A DNA stretch of 64,000 bases from Yoonia sp. F2084L (GTDB lineage Bacteria > Pseudomonadota > Alphaproteobacteria > Rhodobacterales > Rhodobacteraceae), in NCBI RefSeq assembly GCF_023015625.1, contig NZ_JALKAH010000004.1:1-64000 (forward strand), read 5' to 3'. The notes under the pieces were generated by a model, which was not told where the DNA came from, made no database searches, and saw only the letters and a program-made list of their open reading frames with translations. The position numbers and the translations under genes are program-made. Of the stretch, positions 56,416 through 64,000 are shown one piece after another (position 1 is the first letter of the stretch; every line of letters begins with the position of its first letter).

Positions 56416-57102
56416 ATGACCGCCGATTTGCGCCTTCACTATGCCCCTGACAATGCCTCGCTTTGCGTGCGGTTGGCGTTGGAGGAGCTGGAAGTGCCTT
56501 ATCAGACCGTTCTGGTTGACCGTGCCAAGCAAGGCCAAAAATCGGCGCAGTTCCTCGCACTGAACCCCAATGGGCTGATACCGGTGCTGGAGACACCCCA
56601 AGGACCGCTGTTTGAAACGGCGGCCATTCTGATGTGGCTGGCGGAACGGCACGGCAGGCTGATGCCAGCGGTCGATCATCCAGATCGTATGCATGCGGTT
56701 CAGTGGATGGTCTGGCTGGCCAACACCCTGCATCCGACCTTGCGGATGATGTTTTATCCGCAGCAATATGCGGACGGGGATACCGCCCCGACCCACCGGA
56801 TGGCAGGGATGCGATTGCGGGCGCATCTGGATGTACTGGCAGCGGCTCAGACGGCGGATTGGTTGGATCGGGACGACCCCACGATCCACGCCTGCTATCT
56901 CGCACCGATGCTGCGATGGCCAGCGCTCTATGGCGGCGGGGCTGACTGGTTTGACCTTGCCAAGTGGCCGCGCCTGCATGCATTTGCCAAACGCACAGAA
57001 GCACGCGAGAGTGCAAGGCGGGCAGCTTTGGCCGAGGGGCTGGGGCCCACGCCATTTTCGCACCCCTCGCCTTGTAACCCACCAGAAGGATCGGCGCTTT
57101 AG
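56416..57102 (+). CDS. Glutathione S-transferase family protein
   Basis: A 228-residue protein with an N-terminal thioredoxin-like GST domain (LRLHYAPDNASLCVRLALEELEVPYQTVLVDR, ALNPNGLIPVLETPQGPLFETAAILMWLAE) and an all-helical C-terminal domain. The presence of a Ser in the PDNASLCVR stretch fits the catalytic position of several bacterial GST classes. Substrate unknown. The stop lies one base before the start of sdaA. Confidence 0.88.
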   Translation: MTADLRLHYAPDNASLCVRLALEELEVPYQTVLVDRAKQGQKSAQFLALNPNGLIPVLETPQGPLFETAAILMWLAERHGRLMPAVDHPDRMHAVQWMVWLANTLHPTLRMMFYPQQYADGDTAPTHRMAGMRLRAHLDVLAAAQTADWLDRDDPTIHACYLAPMLRWPALYGGGADWFDLAKWPRLHAFAKRTEARESARRAALAEGLGPTPFSHPSPCNPPEGSAL

Positions 57103-57103
57103 C

Positions 57104-58477
57104 ATGTTTCTCTCCGTTTTCGATATGTTCAAAGTGGGCGTTGGCCCGTCGTCGTCTCATACGATCGGGCCGATGGTGGCTGCTGCTCGGTTTCTTGATC
57201 ACTTACGCGCGCAGCCCTTTGGGGTTGCCGGGGTGCAGGCATCGCTGCACGGCAGTCTGGCGTTTACCGGTGTTGGTCATGCGACGGATCGCGCCGTGAT
57301 CCTTGGGTTGGCCGGGTTTCGGGCCGACGATTATGACGCCGAAAAAGCCGAAGCCGAACTGACGCGCATCGCAAGTGACCACACAGTGTCACCTGACGGG
57401 CTTGGTACGCTGCGGTTTCACCCCAAGGATGATCTGATCTTTGACTACGGCCCTGCCCTGCCCGGTCATGCCAACGGGATGATCCTGAAGGGCACCGATG
57501 CCCAAGGCGACGTGATCACGCAAGTGACTTATTATTCCATTGGCGGCGGCTTTGTTCTAACCGAAGCCGAGTTGGCGGCAGGCAAGGACAGTGACACTGG
57601 CCCGCCCGTTCCGTTCCCGTTTCATACAGCGCAGGAAATGCTGGATATGGCCGATATGGCGGGCAAAAGCATCGCTGAGATGAAGCGCACGAACGAGCTG
57701 TCGCGCATGCCGGGTGCCGATCTGGACAAAGGTCTGGCCCGCATATGGGAGGTGATGAACAACTGCATCACCCGCGGGCTGGAAACCGACGGGGTCTTGC
57801 CCGGCGGTTTGCATGTGCGCCGCCGCGCGAAGGGGATTTATGATGCATTGCAGGCCGAGCGGGGCATGAACCTGACAGCCCCGCATACGATCAATGACTT
57901 TATGTCGACCTATGCGATGGCCGTGAATGAAGAAAACGCAGCAGGCGGACAGGTTGTGACCGCACCAACCAACGGGGCCGCCGGGGTGATCCCGGCCACG
58001 ATCCGCTATTGGCTAGATCATGTACCAGGTGCGGCTGCCAGCCGCGTGCCGGAGTTTTTGCTGACGGCGGCGGCGATTGGCGGGCTGATCAAATACAACG
58101 CCTCCATTTCCGGGGCCGAATGCGGCTGTCAGGCAGAGGTCGGCAGCGCCGCCGCGATGGCCGCGGCAGGATTTGCCGCCGTGCTTGGCGGAACCCCGGA
58201 ACAAATTGAAAATGCGGCGGAAATCGCGCTTGAGCATCATCTGGGTATGACTTGCGATCCGGTCAAAGGTCTGGTGCAGGTGCCCTGTATTGAGCGCAAC
58301 GGGTTGGGTGCGATCAAGGCGGTCTCTGCCGCGTCACTGGCGATGCGCGGCGATGGCGTGCATCTGGTGTCGCTGGATGTTGCAATTGAGACAATGCGCC
58401 AGACCGGAGCGGATATGAGCGAGAAATACAAGGAAACGGCCTTGGGTGGTTTGGCGGTGAACGTGCCCAACTGCTGA
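57104..58477 (+). CDS. sdaA: L-serine ammonia-lyase, iron-sulfur dependent, single chain
   Basis: A 457-residue enzyme converting L-serine to pyruvate and ammonia. Start [24 protein letters not shown], then [23 protein letters not shown], and the cysteines for the 4Fe-4S cluster in [28 protein letters not shown] and VQVPCIERN. Complete and of normal length for the single-chain form. Together with glycine metabolism elsewhere in the window it supports serine/glycine use as carbon and nitrogen source. Confidence 0.95.
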   Translation: MFLSVFDMFKVGVGPSSSHTIGPMVAAARFLDHLRAQPFGVAGVQASLHGSLAFTGVGHATDRAVILGLAGFRADDYDAEKAEAELTRIASDHTVSPDGLGTLRFHPKDDLIFDYGPALPGHANGMILKGTDAQGDVITQVTYYSIGGGFVLTEAELAAGKDSDTGPPVPFPFHTAQEMLDMADMAGKSIAEMKRTNELSRMPGADLDKGLARIWEVMNNCITRGLETDGVLPGGLHVRRRAKGIYDALQAERGMNLTAPHTINDFMSTYAMAVNEENAAGGQVVTAPTNGAAGVIPATIRYWLDHVPGAAASRVPEFLLTAAAIGGLIKYNASISGAECGCQAEVGSAAAMAAAGFAAVLGGTPEQIENAAEIALEHHLGMTCDPVKGLVQVPCIERNGLGAIKAVSAASLAMRGDGVHLVSLDVAIETMRQTGADMSEKYKETALGGLAVNVPNC

Positions 58478-58505
58478 TTTTGGTACTGCTTGGGGTGGCA
58501 TTGAA

Positions 58506-58516
58506 GCCTCCGGCGG
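58506..58516 (+). repeat. Copy 3 of dispersed GCCTCCGGCGG element
   Basis: GCCTCCGGCGG lies 29 nt after the sdaA stop. Same core as at 4431 (minus) and 50043 (minus). Confidence 0.5.
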
Positions 58517-58589
58517 GCGTCATTTAGGCCAGATGATACGGGAAGTGGCGGCGATTGCCGCCAGTGTTTTGTGCGCTTAGGGTAACGTC

Positions 58590-59501
58590 ATGACAACGGA
58601 CCGTCCCTTTCTTGGTGTGATGCTGATGCTGGCCTTTTGTGTGCTGGCCCCTTTGGGTGACAGCATTGCAAAGCTGTTGGGCGGGGTTGTTGCGCTGAGC
58701 GTTCTGGTCTTCGTGCGGTTCGGTATTCAGGCGGCGATTTTATTGCCATTGGTTGCGATCAGCGGGCAAGGGTTTCGCCTGCCCCAAGGTATTCTGATGT
58801 GGACCCTGATCCGCACCGTGCTGCATATTCTTGGGATCGGGTTGATGTTCAGCGCCTTGCGGTATCTGCCGCTCGCGGATGCGCTGGCGATCGCTTTTGT
58901 CATGCCCTTTATCATGTTGATGTTGGGACATTTTGCGATGGGTGAGCATGTTGGGGTGCAGCGCATGGTGGCCTGTGCCATTGGATTTATCGGCACGCTA
59001 TTGGTGATCCAGCCGAATTTTGTCGAGGTCGGCTATCCGGCCCTTCTGCCACTGGGTGTGGCCGTGGTTTTTGCGCTGTTTATGATGGTGACGCGCAAAA
59101 TTGCGCGGGCATTGGACCCGATTAAACTGCAAGCAATCAGCGGGGTGCAGGCGACCGTGATCCTGCTGGTGGTTCTGATCGCACTGCCGGGCATATTTGG
59201 CGCGGTCAGCCTGCAATTTGATCCGCATACCTGGATCTTGCTTGGTGCTCTTGGCGTGATCGGCACCTTTGCGCATCTTTTCATGACTTGGAGTTTGCGA
59301 TTTGCGCCCGCATCGACACTGGCACCGATGCAATATCTGGAAATCCCATTTGGCACCGCAATCGGATGGTTGATCTTCTCCGACCTGCCAAATGGCCTTG
59401 CTGCTGTCGGGATCTGTATCACCGTGGGCGCAGGTCTTTACATCATTCTGCGCGAACGACGGCTTGCAATGCAGTCTGCAAAAGCGCCCGCGGCAGTGTG
59501 A
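58590..59501 (+). CDS. DMT superfamily (EamA) transporter
   Basis: A 303-residue membrane protein with ten hydrophobic segments in two EamA repeats. The first has GVVALSVLVFVRFGIQAAILLP and YLPLADALAIAFVMPFIMLML; the second has ASTLAPMQYLEIPFGTAIGWLIFSDLP. The family exports small metabolites, but the substrate is unknown. Its last 59 bases overlap the convergent thiamine diphosphokinase gene. Confidence 0.88.
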   Translation: MTTDRPFLGVMLMLAFCVLAPLGDSIAKLLGGVVALSVLVFVRFGIQAAILLPLVAISGQGFRLPQGILMWTLIRTVLHILGIGLMFSALRYLPLADALAIAFVMPFIMLMLGHFAMGEHVGVQRMVACAIGFIGTLLVIQPNFVEVGYPALLPLGVAVVFALFMMVTRKIARALDPIKLQAISGVQATVILLVVLIALPGIFGAVSLQFDPHTWILLGALGVIGTFAHLFMTWSLRFAPASTLAPMQYLEIPFGTAIGWLIFSDLPNGLAAVGICITVGAGLYIILRERRLAMQSAKAPAAV

Positions 59502-60120
59502 TCAGCACCGGACCGTCGACCGCCAGGGTCACATCACCGCCAAGGGCGGCATTTGACGGGCTGGTGAAGCCATTGGGCGTCATCACCTGATCGGCAAACG
59601 GCCATCCAACTCCTGTCACTGTGACCGTTGCCGTCCCAAGCGGCATCATCGAAATCCGGCTGCCTTTTGGTGCAGAAAACGTGGTTTTGCCCTGCCGCGC
59701 CATAAAGCTGGCATCCTCTGTATCGGCCAATACAACAGCCCGGTCTGCGTATCGCGCCATGACGTTGAGCACCGACAAAATGTGATCAATGCGCCCCCCG
59801 GTAAACCCCAGCGCCAAGACCTTAGGGGCCACCACCCGCGTCAGTGCTTTTTCAAAGTCTGTCGATGACTGTTCTGCCACATGACACAGTTTGTCGGCAA
59901 ATGTGGCACGCGCCGCTTCCGACAGACTGTCGAGATCACCGATGATTGCAGCGGGTGTGATTGCGGCCGCCAAGAGGTGATCTGCCCCCCCATCGACACC
60001 GATAAAGGCATCAACCCCCTTAGAAACAGAGGCAATTGCGTCATCTGCAATTGGGGCTCCCCCTACGAGGCAGACTAGTTTAGAACTTGAAACAATGGGT
60101 TCGGACTGCAAAGATTGCAC
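59443..60120 (-). CDS. Thiamine diphosphokinase
   Basis: A 225-residue enzyme that transfers pyrophosphate to thiamine. Motifs: FIGVDGGADHLLAA (substrate and metal site), IIGDLDSLSEA, STDFEKALTRV, and LGFTGGRIDHILSVLNV; the C-terminal beta domain includes GVGWPFADQVMTPNGFTSPSN. Start taken as GTG at 60120. Overlap with the EamA gene is 59 bases tail to tail; both frames are good. Confidence 0.9.
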   Translation of the reverse strand: MQSLQSEPIVSSSKLVCLVGGAPIADDAIASVSKGVDAFIGVDGGADHLLAAAITPAAIIGDLDSLSEAARATFADKLCHVAEQSSTDFEKALTRVVAPKVLALGFTGGRIDHILSVLNVMARYADRAVVLADTEDASFMARQGKTTFSAPKGSRISMMPLGTATVTVTGVGWPFADQVMTPNGFTSPSNAALGGDVTLAVDGPVLITLPRALLQTALQAVVRAE

Positions 60121-60246
60121 CTCAATTCACAAACATTCCCTAAAAGGGTCACAAAATGAGCCCGAATGTCAGGTGTTTCTGTTCTCGATGAAGAACCAGT
60201 ATGTGTCTAGCGGGTCGCCGCTGAAAACAAAAGAAAGCGTGAACTC

Positions 60247-62076
60247 ATGGACGAGAACAACCAAATCCTTGATGTGACCTACGGCAATTTTTCGTGCCGC
60301 CTTGAAGGGTTCGAAGATTCTGTCGAAACGATGAAGACGGTTGTGACGTTCTTTCACGATCTGGCTGGTCATGAACGGTTTATGGATGTTCCCCCGCTTG
60401 CACCCGATATGGATACGTTGGCGCGCCTGACCGAAGAGCAGTCCGGTCAGCCCGTCGAGATTGAAGGCGAAGGCCATGCCGTCAGCCTGCGCGCGCTGCC
60501 GGACGCCGATGACGACGATCTGATGGATGATGTCGCCGCTCTGGAGGACGAGCTTGAGGACGAGGCCGATCTTGTCGCTGACGATGATTATGATGATGAC
60601 GTCGGCGATGACGATGTTTCCGAAGACGATGATTATGATGTCGACGCCAGCGTCGCAGACAAGCTTGAGCGTATTCGTGCGGTGGTTGATGGTGGGCCGG
60701 ACACGGATGCGGATGATTTCGCCGAAGACCTTGGCGAAGATGACGCGGCGACTGCCGCCGCCTCCCCGCTAAGCCAGCGGCTTGCAGAACTCGCACAGCG
60801 CAACACCGACTTGATGGCAGATGATACTGCCGCAGCGGCGGCCAATGAAGACACCGCTGGTGACAGTTTGCGCGATGTGTTTGAGGATACGGCTGAAGAG
60901 GCTGAGGACGAAATCCTCGAAGCCCTTGATGATGACATCAACGCCTTTGATGATCTGGAGGTTGAGGCCGAAGAAGCTGCATCAGACACTGAGATTGACA
61001 CTGATCCGATTGCGGCGGAAGCCGATGATCTGGAGGAGCAGGTTGATCAGATCCTAGCGGCCGACACACCTACGGATGAATTTGAAATCACCGAGGCGCT
61101 GGATGATGAGAAAGCCGCAGATGATGCTTCTGATTTGTCACCACTTGTGCTGACACCCGGTGATGCTGCGACTGATACGGCAGGCGACAATGACGCTGCC
61201 GCTGACACCAGCGACGATGACGAAGAGTTTGACCTGCAAAAGGAAGTGGCCAAGGTAGAGGCGGAAATCGCCGCGCGCCAGCAAAATGGCGTGGCCCGTC
61301 ACGGTCTGCCCCGCAGTGTCGAGGATGCGATGAGCCGGATCATGTCGCAGACCGACCAGCACCTGAACCAACCCGAAAGCCGCCGTCATCGCGATGCCTT
61401 TGCGCAGCTTAAAGCTGCCGTTGCCGCGACCGAAGCCGCCCGCCAGCTTGGTGACAAAGGCGCAGAAACCGTCGATCCTGACGAGGTGTTCAAAGACGAT
61501 CTTGGTGCCCACGACGCCGAGGAGAAGGAAAGAAGCCAGGCCATCGCGTCAGCACCGCTGAAGCTGGTGCCGTCGCAAAAAGTCGAACCGGAGGCTGAAG
61601 CCGACGCCGAGGTAGAAGTCCCCCAAAAGCCAGAGCCTGTCAAAACCCGGTTCATTGAACCCGCCGTTGAGGAGGCTGCGCAAGAGGCCAAAACCCAACC
61701 CGCAGACGCCAAGCCACTTGATGCCGCGTCAGAGCGTTTGCGCCAGATTGCAGCACTCAAAGAAGCGGATGGTCAAACCGAAGCTGCGGGCTTTGCCGAG
61801 TTTGCAGCCGCACATGGTGCAACTGATTTGGTCGACAAACTGGAAGCTGCAGGCGCGTTTATCTGCTTTGTCGAGGGGGCTGCAGATTTTTCACGGCCTC
61901 AGGTCATGAAGGTCGTGCAATCCGCATCAAGCGAAGAAATCACCCGCGAAGACGGTCTGCGGTGCTTTGGCCGCCTGCTGCGTCAGGCACGCCTGATCAA
62001 ACTACCCAATGGCCGTTTCCAAGTCGCCGAAAACACACAGTACAGACCAGACGGAGATAAGGCCGCGCAAGGCTAA
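60247..62076 (+). CDS. Large acidic low-complexity protein of unknown function
   Basis: A 609-residue protein with three parts. Residues 1-70 look folded (ILDVTYGNFSCRLEGFEDSVETM, HDLAGHERFMDVPPLAP). Residues ~85-330 are very rich in Asp, Glu and Ala (for example 86-135) and likely disordered. The C-terminal ~110 residues look folded again (GFAEFAAAHGATDLVDKLEAAGAFICFVEG, ITREDGLRCFGRLLRQARLIKLPNGRFQVAE). No signal peptide or membrane segment. It could be a protein-interaction or ion-buffering scaffold; no family with known function is recognised. A strong terminator follows. Confidence 0.75.
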   Translation: MDENNQILDVTYGNFSCRLEGFEDSVETMKTVVTFFHDLAGHERFMDVPPLAPDMDTLARLTEEQSGQPVEIEGEGHAVSLRALPDADDDDLMDDVAALEDELEDEADLVADDDYDDDVGDDDVSEDDDYDVDASVADKLERIRAVVDGGPDTDADDFAEDLGEDDAATAAASPLSQRLAELAQRNTDLMADDTAAAAANEDTAGDSLRDVFEDTAEEAEDEILEALDDDINAFDDLEVEAEEAASDTEIDTDPIAAEADDLEEQVDQILAADTPTDEFEITEALDDEKAADDASDLSPLVLTPGDAATDTAGDNDAAADTSDDDEEFDLQKEVAKVEAEIAARQQNGVARHGLPRSVEDAMSRIMSQTDQHLNQPESRRHRDAFAQLKAAVAATEAARQLGDKGAETVDPDEVFKDDLGAHDAEEKERSQAIASAPLKLVPSQKVEPEAEADAEVEVPQKPEPVKTRFIEPAVEEAAQEAKTQPADAKPLDAASERLRQIAALKEADGQTEAAGFAEFAAAHGATDLVDKLEAAGAFICFVEGAADFSRPQVMKVVQSASSEEITREDGLRCFGRLLRQARLIKLPNGRFQVAENTQYRPDGDKAAQG

Positions 62077-62098
62077 CCATCGAGCAGTCGTAAAACGC

Positions 62099-62128
62099 AA
62101 AGGCGGGGTATTTGCCCCGCCTTTTTTA
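62099..62128 (+). terminator. Rho-independent terminator after the acidic protein gene
   Basis: AAGGCGGGG pairs with CCCCGCCTT around a 6-nt loop, followed by TTTTT. It also sits at the end of the convergent small-membrane-protein gene (stop at 62126) and may serve both strands. Confidence 0.88.
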
Positions 62129-62350
62129 TTGCTGATCCGGGTCGGGTTGGCCGATCCCTTTGAACACCCATTTCAGTGGGAAGGCCCAGCCGATCCCCAA
62201 CGCCACATAGATAAAGAACTCGACGATTAGCGGGAAACGTACTTCCTGGGTCATCATACTGCTCATGATGGTTGCGGCTATAATGATGTAGATCGGCAGA
62301 CCCACAACAAGCACAAATATCGACAGTCGTTTGCGCGCTTTATATGTCAT
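62126..62350 (-). CDS. DUF2842-type small membrane protein
   Basis: A 74-residue protein with two membrane segments (LSIFVLVVGLPIYIIIAATIM and FFIYVALGIGWAFPLKWVF) and the start MTYKARKRLS, characteristic of the alphaproteobacterial DUF2842 family. Function unknown. It lies six bases downstream of purA on the same strand, so it is probably co-transcribed. Confidence 0.82.
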   Translation of the reverse strand: MTYKARKRLSIFVLVVGLPIYIIIAATIMSSMMTQEVRFPLIVEFFIYVALGIGWAFPLKWVFKGIGQPDPDQQ

Positions 62351-62356
62351 CTATCC

Positions 62357-63652
62357 TCAATCCGCGAAGGGGTCGGTCACCAAAATGGTATCTTCTCTTT
62401 CAGGTGAGGTGGAAACTAGGGCGACGGGGCATTGGATCAACTCCTCAATCCGGCGCACATATTTGATCGCCTGCGCAGGCAAGTCCGCCCAGGAGCGCGC
62501 GCCTTCAGTGGACTCCGCCCAGCCTTCGATGTCTTCGTAAATCGGTTTGCAGCGCGCCTGTTGGTCAGCGGCTGTCGGCAGATAATCAAGCGTTTCGCCG
62601 TCTAGGTCATAGCCCACACAGATCTTTAGCGTCTCAAAACCATCCAGAACGTCCAGCTTTGTCAGTGAGATGCCGGTCACACCTGATGTGGCACAGGTCT
62701 GTCGCACCAAGGCGGCATCGAACCAACCGCAGCGCCGCTTGCGCCCGGTGACCGTGCCGAATTCATGGCCGCGTGTGCCAAGGCGGTGGCCGTCTTCGTC
62801 GTCCAACTCTGTCGGAAAAGGCCCCTCGCCCACGCGTGTGGTGTAGGCTTTGACGATGCCAAGCACATAGTCGATGGCGGTGGGGCCAACGCCAACACCA
62901 GTGGCCGCCTGTCCTGCGATCACGTTAGAGGATGTCACGAACGGGTATGTGCCAAAGTCGATATCGAGCAGCGCGCCTTGTGCGCCTTCAAACAGAATGC
63001 GTTTACCCGCCTTGCGCTTTTCGTTGAGCACTTTCCAGACGGGGGCAGCGTAAGGCAGGATTTCGCCAGCGATGTCTTTGAGCTGCGCAACCAGTGCATC
63101 GCGGTCAACGGGCTCAATGCCCAGACCTTTGCGCAGCGGGTCGTGGTGCTGGAGCGCGCGGTCAACGCGGGCTTCCAAAGTCGCCTGATCGGCCAGATCG
63201 GCCACGCGGACCGAACGACGCCCCACTTTGTCTTCGTAGGCCGGGCCAATGCCGCGGCCTGTCGTGCCGATCTTGGTACCTTTGCTGGCAGCTTCTTCGC
63301 GCGCACGGTCCAGTTCACCGTGGATTGGCAAGATCAACGGCGTATTTTCCGCAATCATCAGCGTTTCGGGGTTGATCGTGACGCCCTGTTTCTGGATCGA
63401 AGTGATTTCCTTGACCAGATGCCAAGGGTCCAAAACCACGCCATTGCCAATGATCGACAGCTTGCCGCCGCGCACCACACCCGAGGGCAGCGCGTTGAGC
63501 TTGAAAACCTCACCATCAATGACAAGCGTATGGCCCGCGTTATGCCCGCCCTGAAAGCGTGCGATCACGTCGGCCCGCTCAGAAAGCCAGTCCACGATCT
63601 TACCTTTGCCTTCATCACCCCACTGGGCACCGACGACCACAACATTTGCCAT
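62357..63652 (-). CDS. purA: Adenylosuccinate synthase
   Basis: A 431-residue GTP-dependent enzyme of AMP synthesis joining IMP and aspartate. The P-loop-like [16 protein letters not shown] and catalytic HNAGHTLV are at the start, followed by [22 protein letters not shown] and [28 protein letters not shown]. The start at 63652 has GAGGGAAAA upstream; the longer open frame adds residues not found in the family. Confidence 0.96.
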   Translation of the reverse strand: MANVVVVGAQWGDEGKGKIVDWLSERADVIARFQGGHNAGHTLVIDGEVFKLNALPSGVVRGGKLSIIGNGVVLDPWHLVKEITSIQKQGVTINPETLMIAENTPLILPIHGELDRAREEAASKGTKIGTTGRGIGPAYEDKVGRRSVRVADLADQATLEARVDRALQHHDPLRKGLGIEPVDRDALVAQLKDIAGEILPYAAPVWKVLNEKRKAGKRILFEGAQGALLDIDFGTYPFVTSSNVIAGQAATGVGVGPTAIDYVLGIVKAYTTRVGEGPFPTELDDEDGHRLGTRGHEFGTVTGRKRRCGWFDAALVRQTCATSGVTGISLTKLDVLDGFETLKICVGYDLDGETLDYLPTAADQQARCKPIYEDIEGWAESTEGARSWADLPAQAIKYVRRIEELIQCPVALVSTSPEREDTILVTDPFAD

Positions 63653-63786
63653 AAGATTCTTTTCCCTCAAAGACTGCGTGCCCCCTATATCGGCGCACCG
63701 GGTCTGGGGAAACCGCAAAATGCCTGACTGGACAGCGAGACAATGACACCGCATTGTCGCCGCACCAAAAAGAAGTGAGGCATATC

Positions 63787-64000
63787 ATGGGTTTCGTTAT
63801 CCGTTGGATTTTTGCGTTTGTGTTGCTGGCGGCGACATATAACCCGACGCAGTGGAACTATGTCCGCTGGAGCATGGCGAACTATGAAACCAGCCTGTCT
63901 CTGACGGTGCTGTTTGGGCTGATCCTGCTGATCGGGTACATCATCTATCTGCGTGCAACCCTGCGATCTATCGGGGTTTTCGGGATGCTGTTGATCCTTG
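63787..64000 (+). CDS. Small conserved membrane protein, 5' part (runs off the window)
   Basis: The first 71 codons of a membrane protein starting MGFVIRWIFAFVLLAAT, with NPTQWNYVRW and a second hydrophobic stretch (LSLTVLFGLILLIGYIIYL). This resembles a small conserved family seen in rhodobacteria (DUF6524-like). GAGG precedes the ATG. The C-terminus is outside the window. Confidence 0.65.
   Translation, partial: MGFVIRWIFAFVLLAATYNPTQWNYVRWSMANYETSLSLTVLFGLILLIGYIIYLRATLRSIGVFGMLLIL

Noticed and set aside
60482..60796. His/Arg-rich minus-strand frame
   Set aside because: Antisense to the Asp/Glu-rich repeats of the acidic protein; composition is explained by GAT/GAC runs.

Overview
The window looks like a chromosomal segment of a marine alphaproteobacterium of the Rhodobacterales (Roseobacter group). 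This rests on gene content and style: two TRAP transporter systems (one DctP/Q/M type, one TAXI type with a fused permease), tightly overlapping ATGA/TGATG gene junctions, a DUF2842-type small membrane protein beside purA, a large acidic conserved protein typical of the order, and three intergenic copies of a GCCTCCGGCGG element. No plasmid, phage or CRISPR features were seen. Assignment below order level is not possible from this read.

Layout. 1-1192: an IS3-family end has cut off the 5' part of a chemotaxis receptor gene. 1290-13581: mostly core genes (LysE exporter, UvrD helicase, FMN-dependent alpha-hydroxyacid dehydrogenase, pyruvate carboxylase with three coupled small genes, tRNA-Gly, an orphan receiver-like protein, hisB-hisH, a lytic transglycosylase lipoprotein). 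13582-33813: a catabolic and transport block. It has an RpiR regulator facing an operon of N-formylglutamate amidohydrolase-family enzyme, TRAP transporter, glutamine-synthetase-like ligase, aldehyde dehydrogenase and iron alcohol dehydrogenase. This runs with a 28-nt gap into a tandem glycine riboswitch and gcvT-gcvH-gcvP, followed by a spermidine/putrescine-type ABC transporter and then insertion-sequence debris (IS110/IS1111-type element, truncated IS1182-family transposase). 33814-50013: VOC protein, metY, an unusual GspL/PilM-plus-PilP-like protein, hpd with a divergent Lrp regulator, MFS and CPA2 transporters, cobT/cobS, a ferredoxin, a TAXI-TRAP transporter and a GFA protein. 50150-64000: protein quality control (hflK-hflC-degP), glutathione reductase, rpiA, GST, sdaA, EamA transporter, thiamine diphosphokinase, the acidic protein, DUF2842 protein, purA and the start of a small membrane protein gene.

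How the genes may work together. The most interesting unit is 13.8-31.2 kb. The ligase, alcohol dehydrogenase, aldehyde dehydrogenase and amidohydrolase form the set expected for a gamma-glutamylated amino-alcohol route. If the substrate is ethanolamine, the route ends in glycine plus glutamate. The riboswitch-controlled glycine cleavage genes directly downstream would then consume the glycine. This is inference from gene order and families; the substrate is not proven. A second item worth attention is the protein at 35720-38389, whose two ends resemble components of type II secretion/type IV pilus inner-membrane platforms although no other such genes are in the window.

All calls come from reading the sequence and translations; no database search was run. 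Insertion-sequence ends, promoters and operators are the least certain items.
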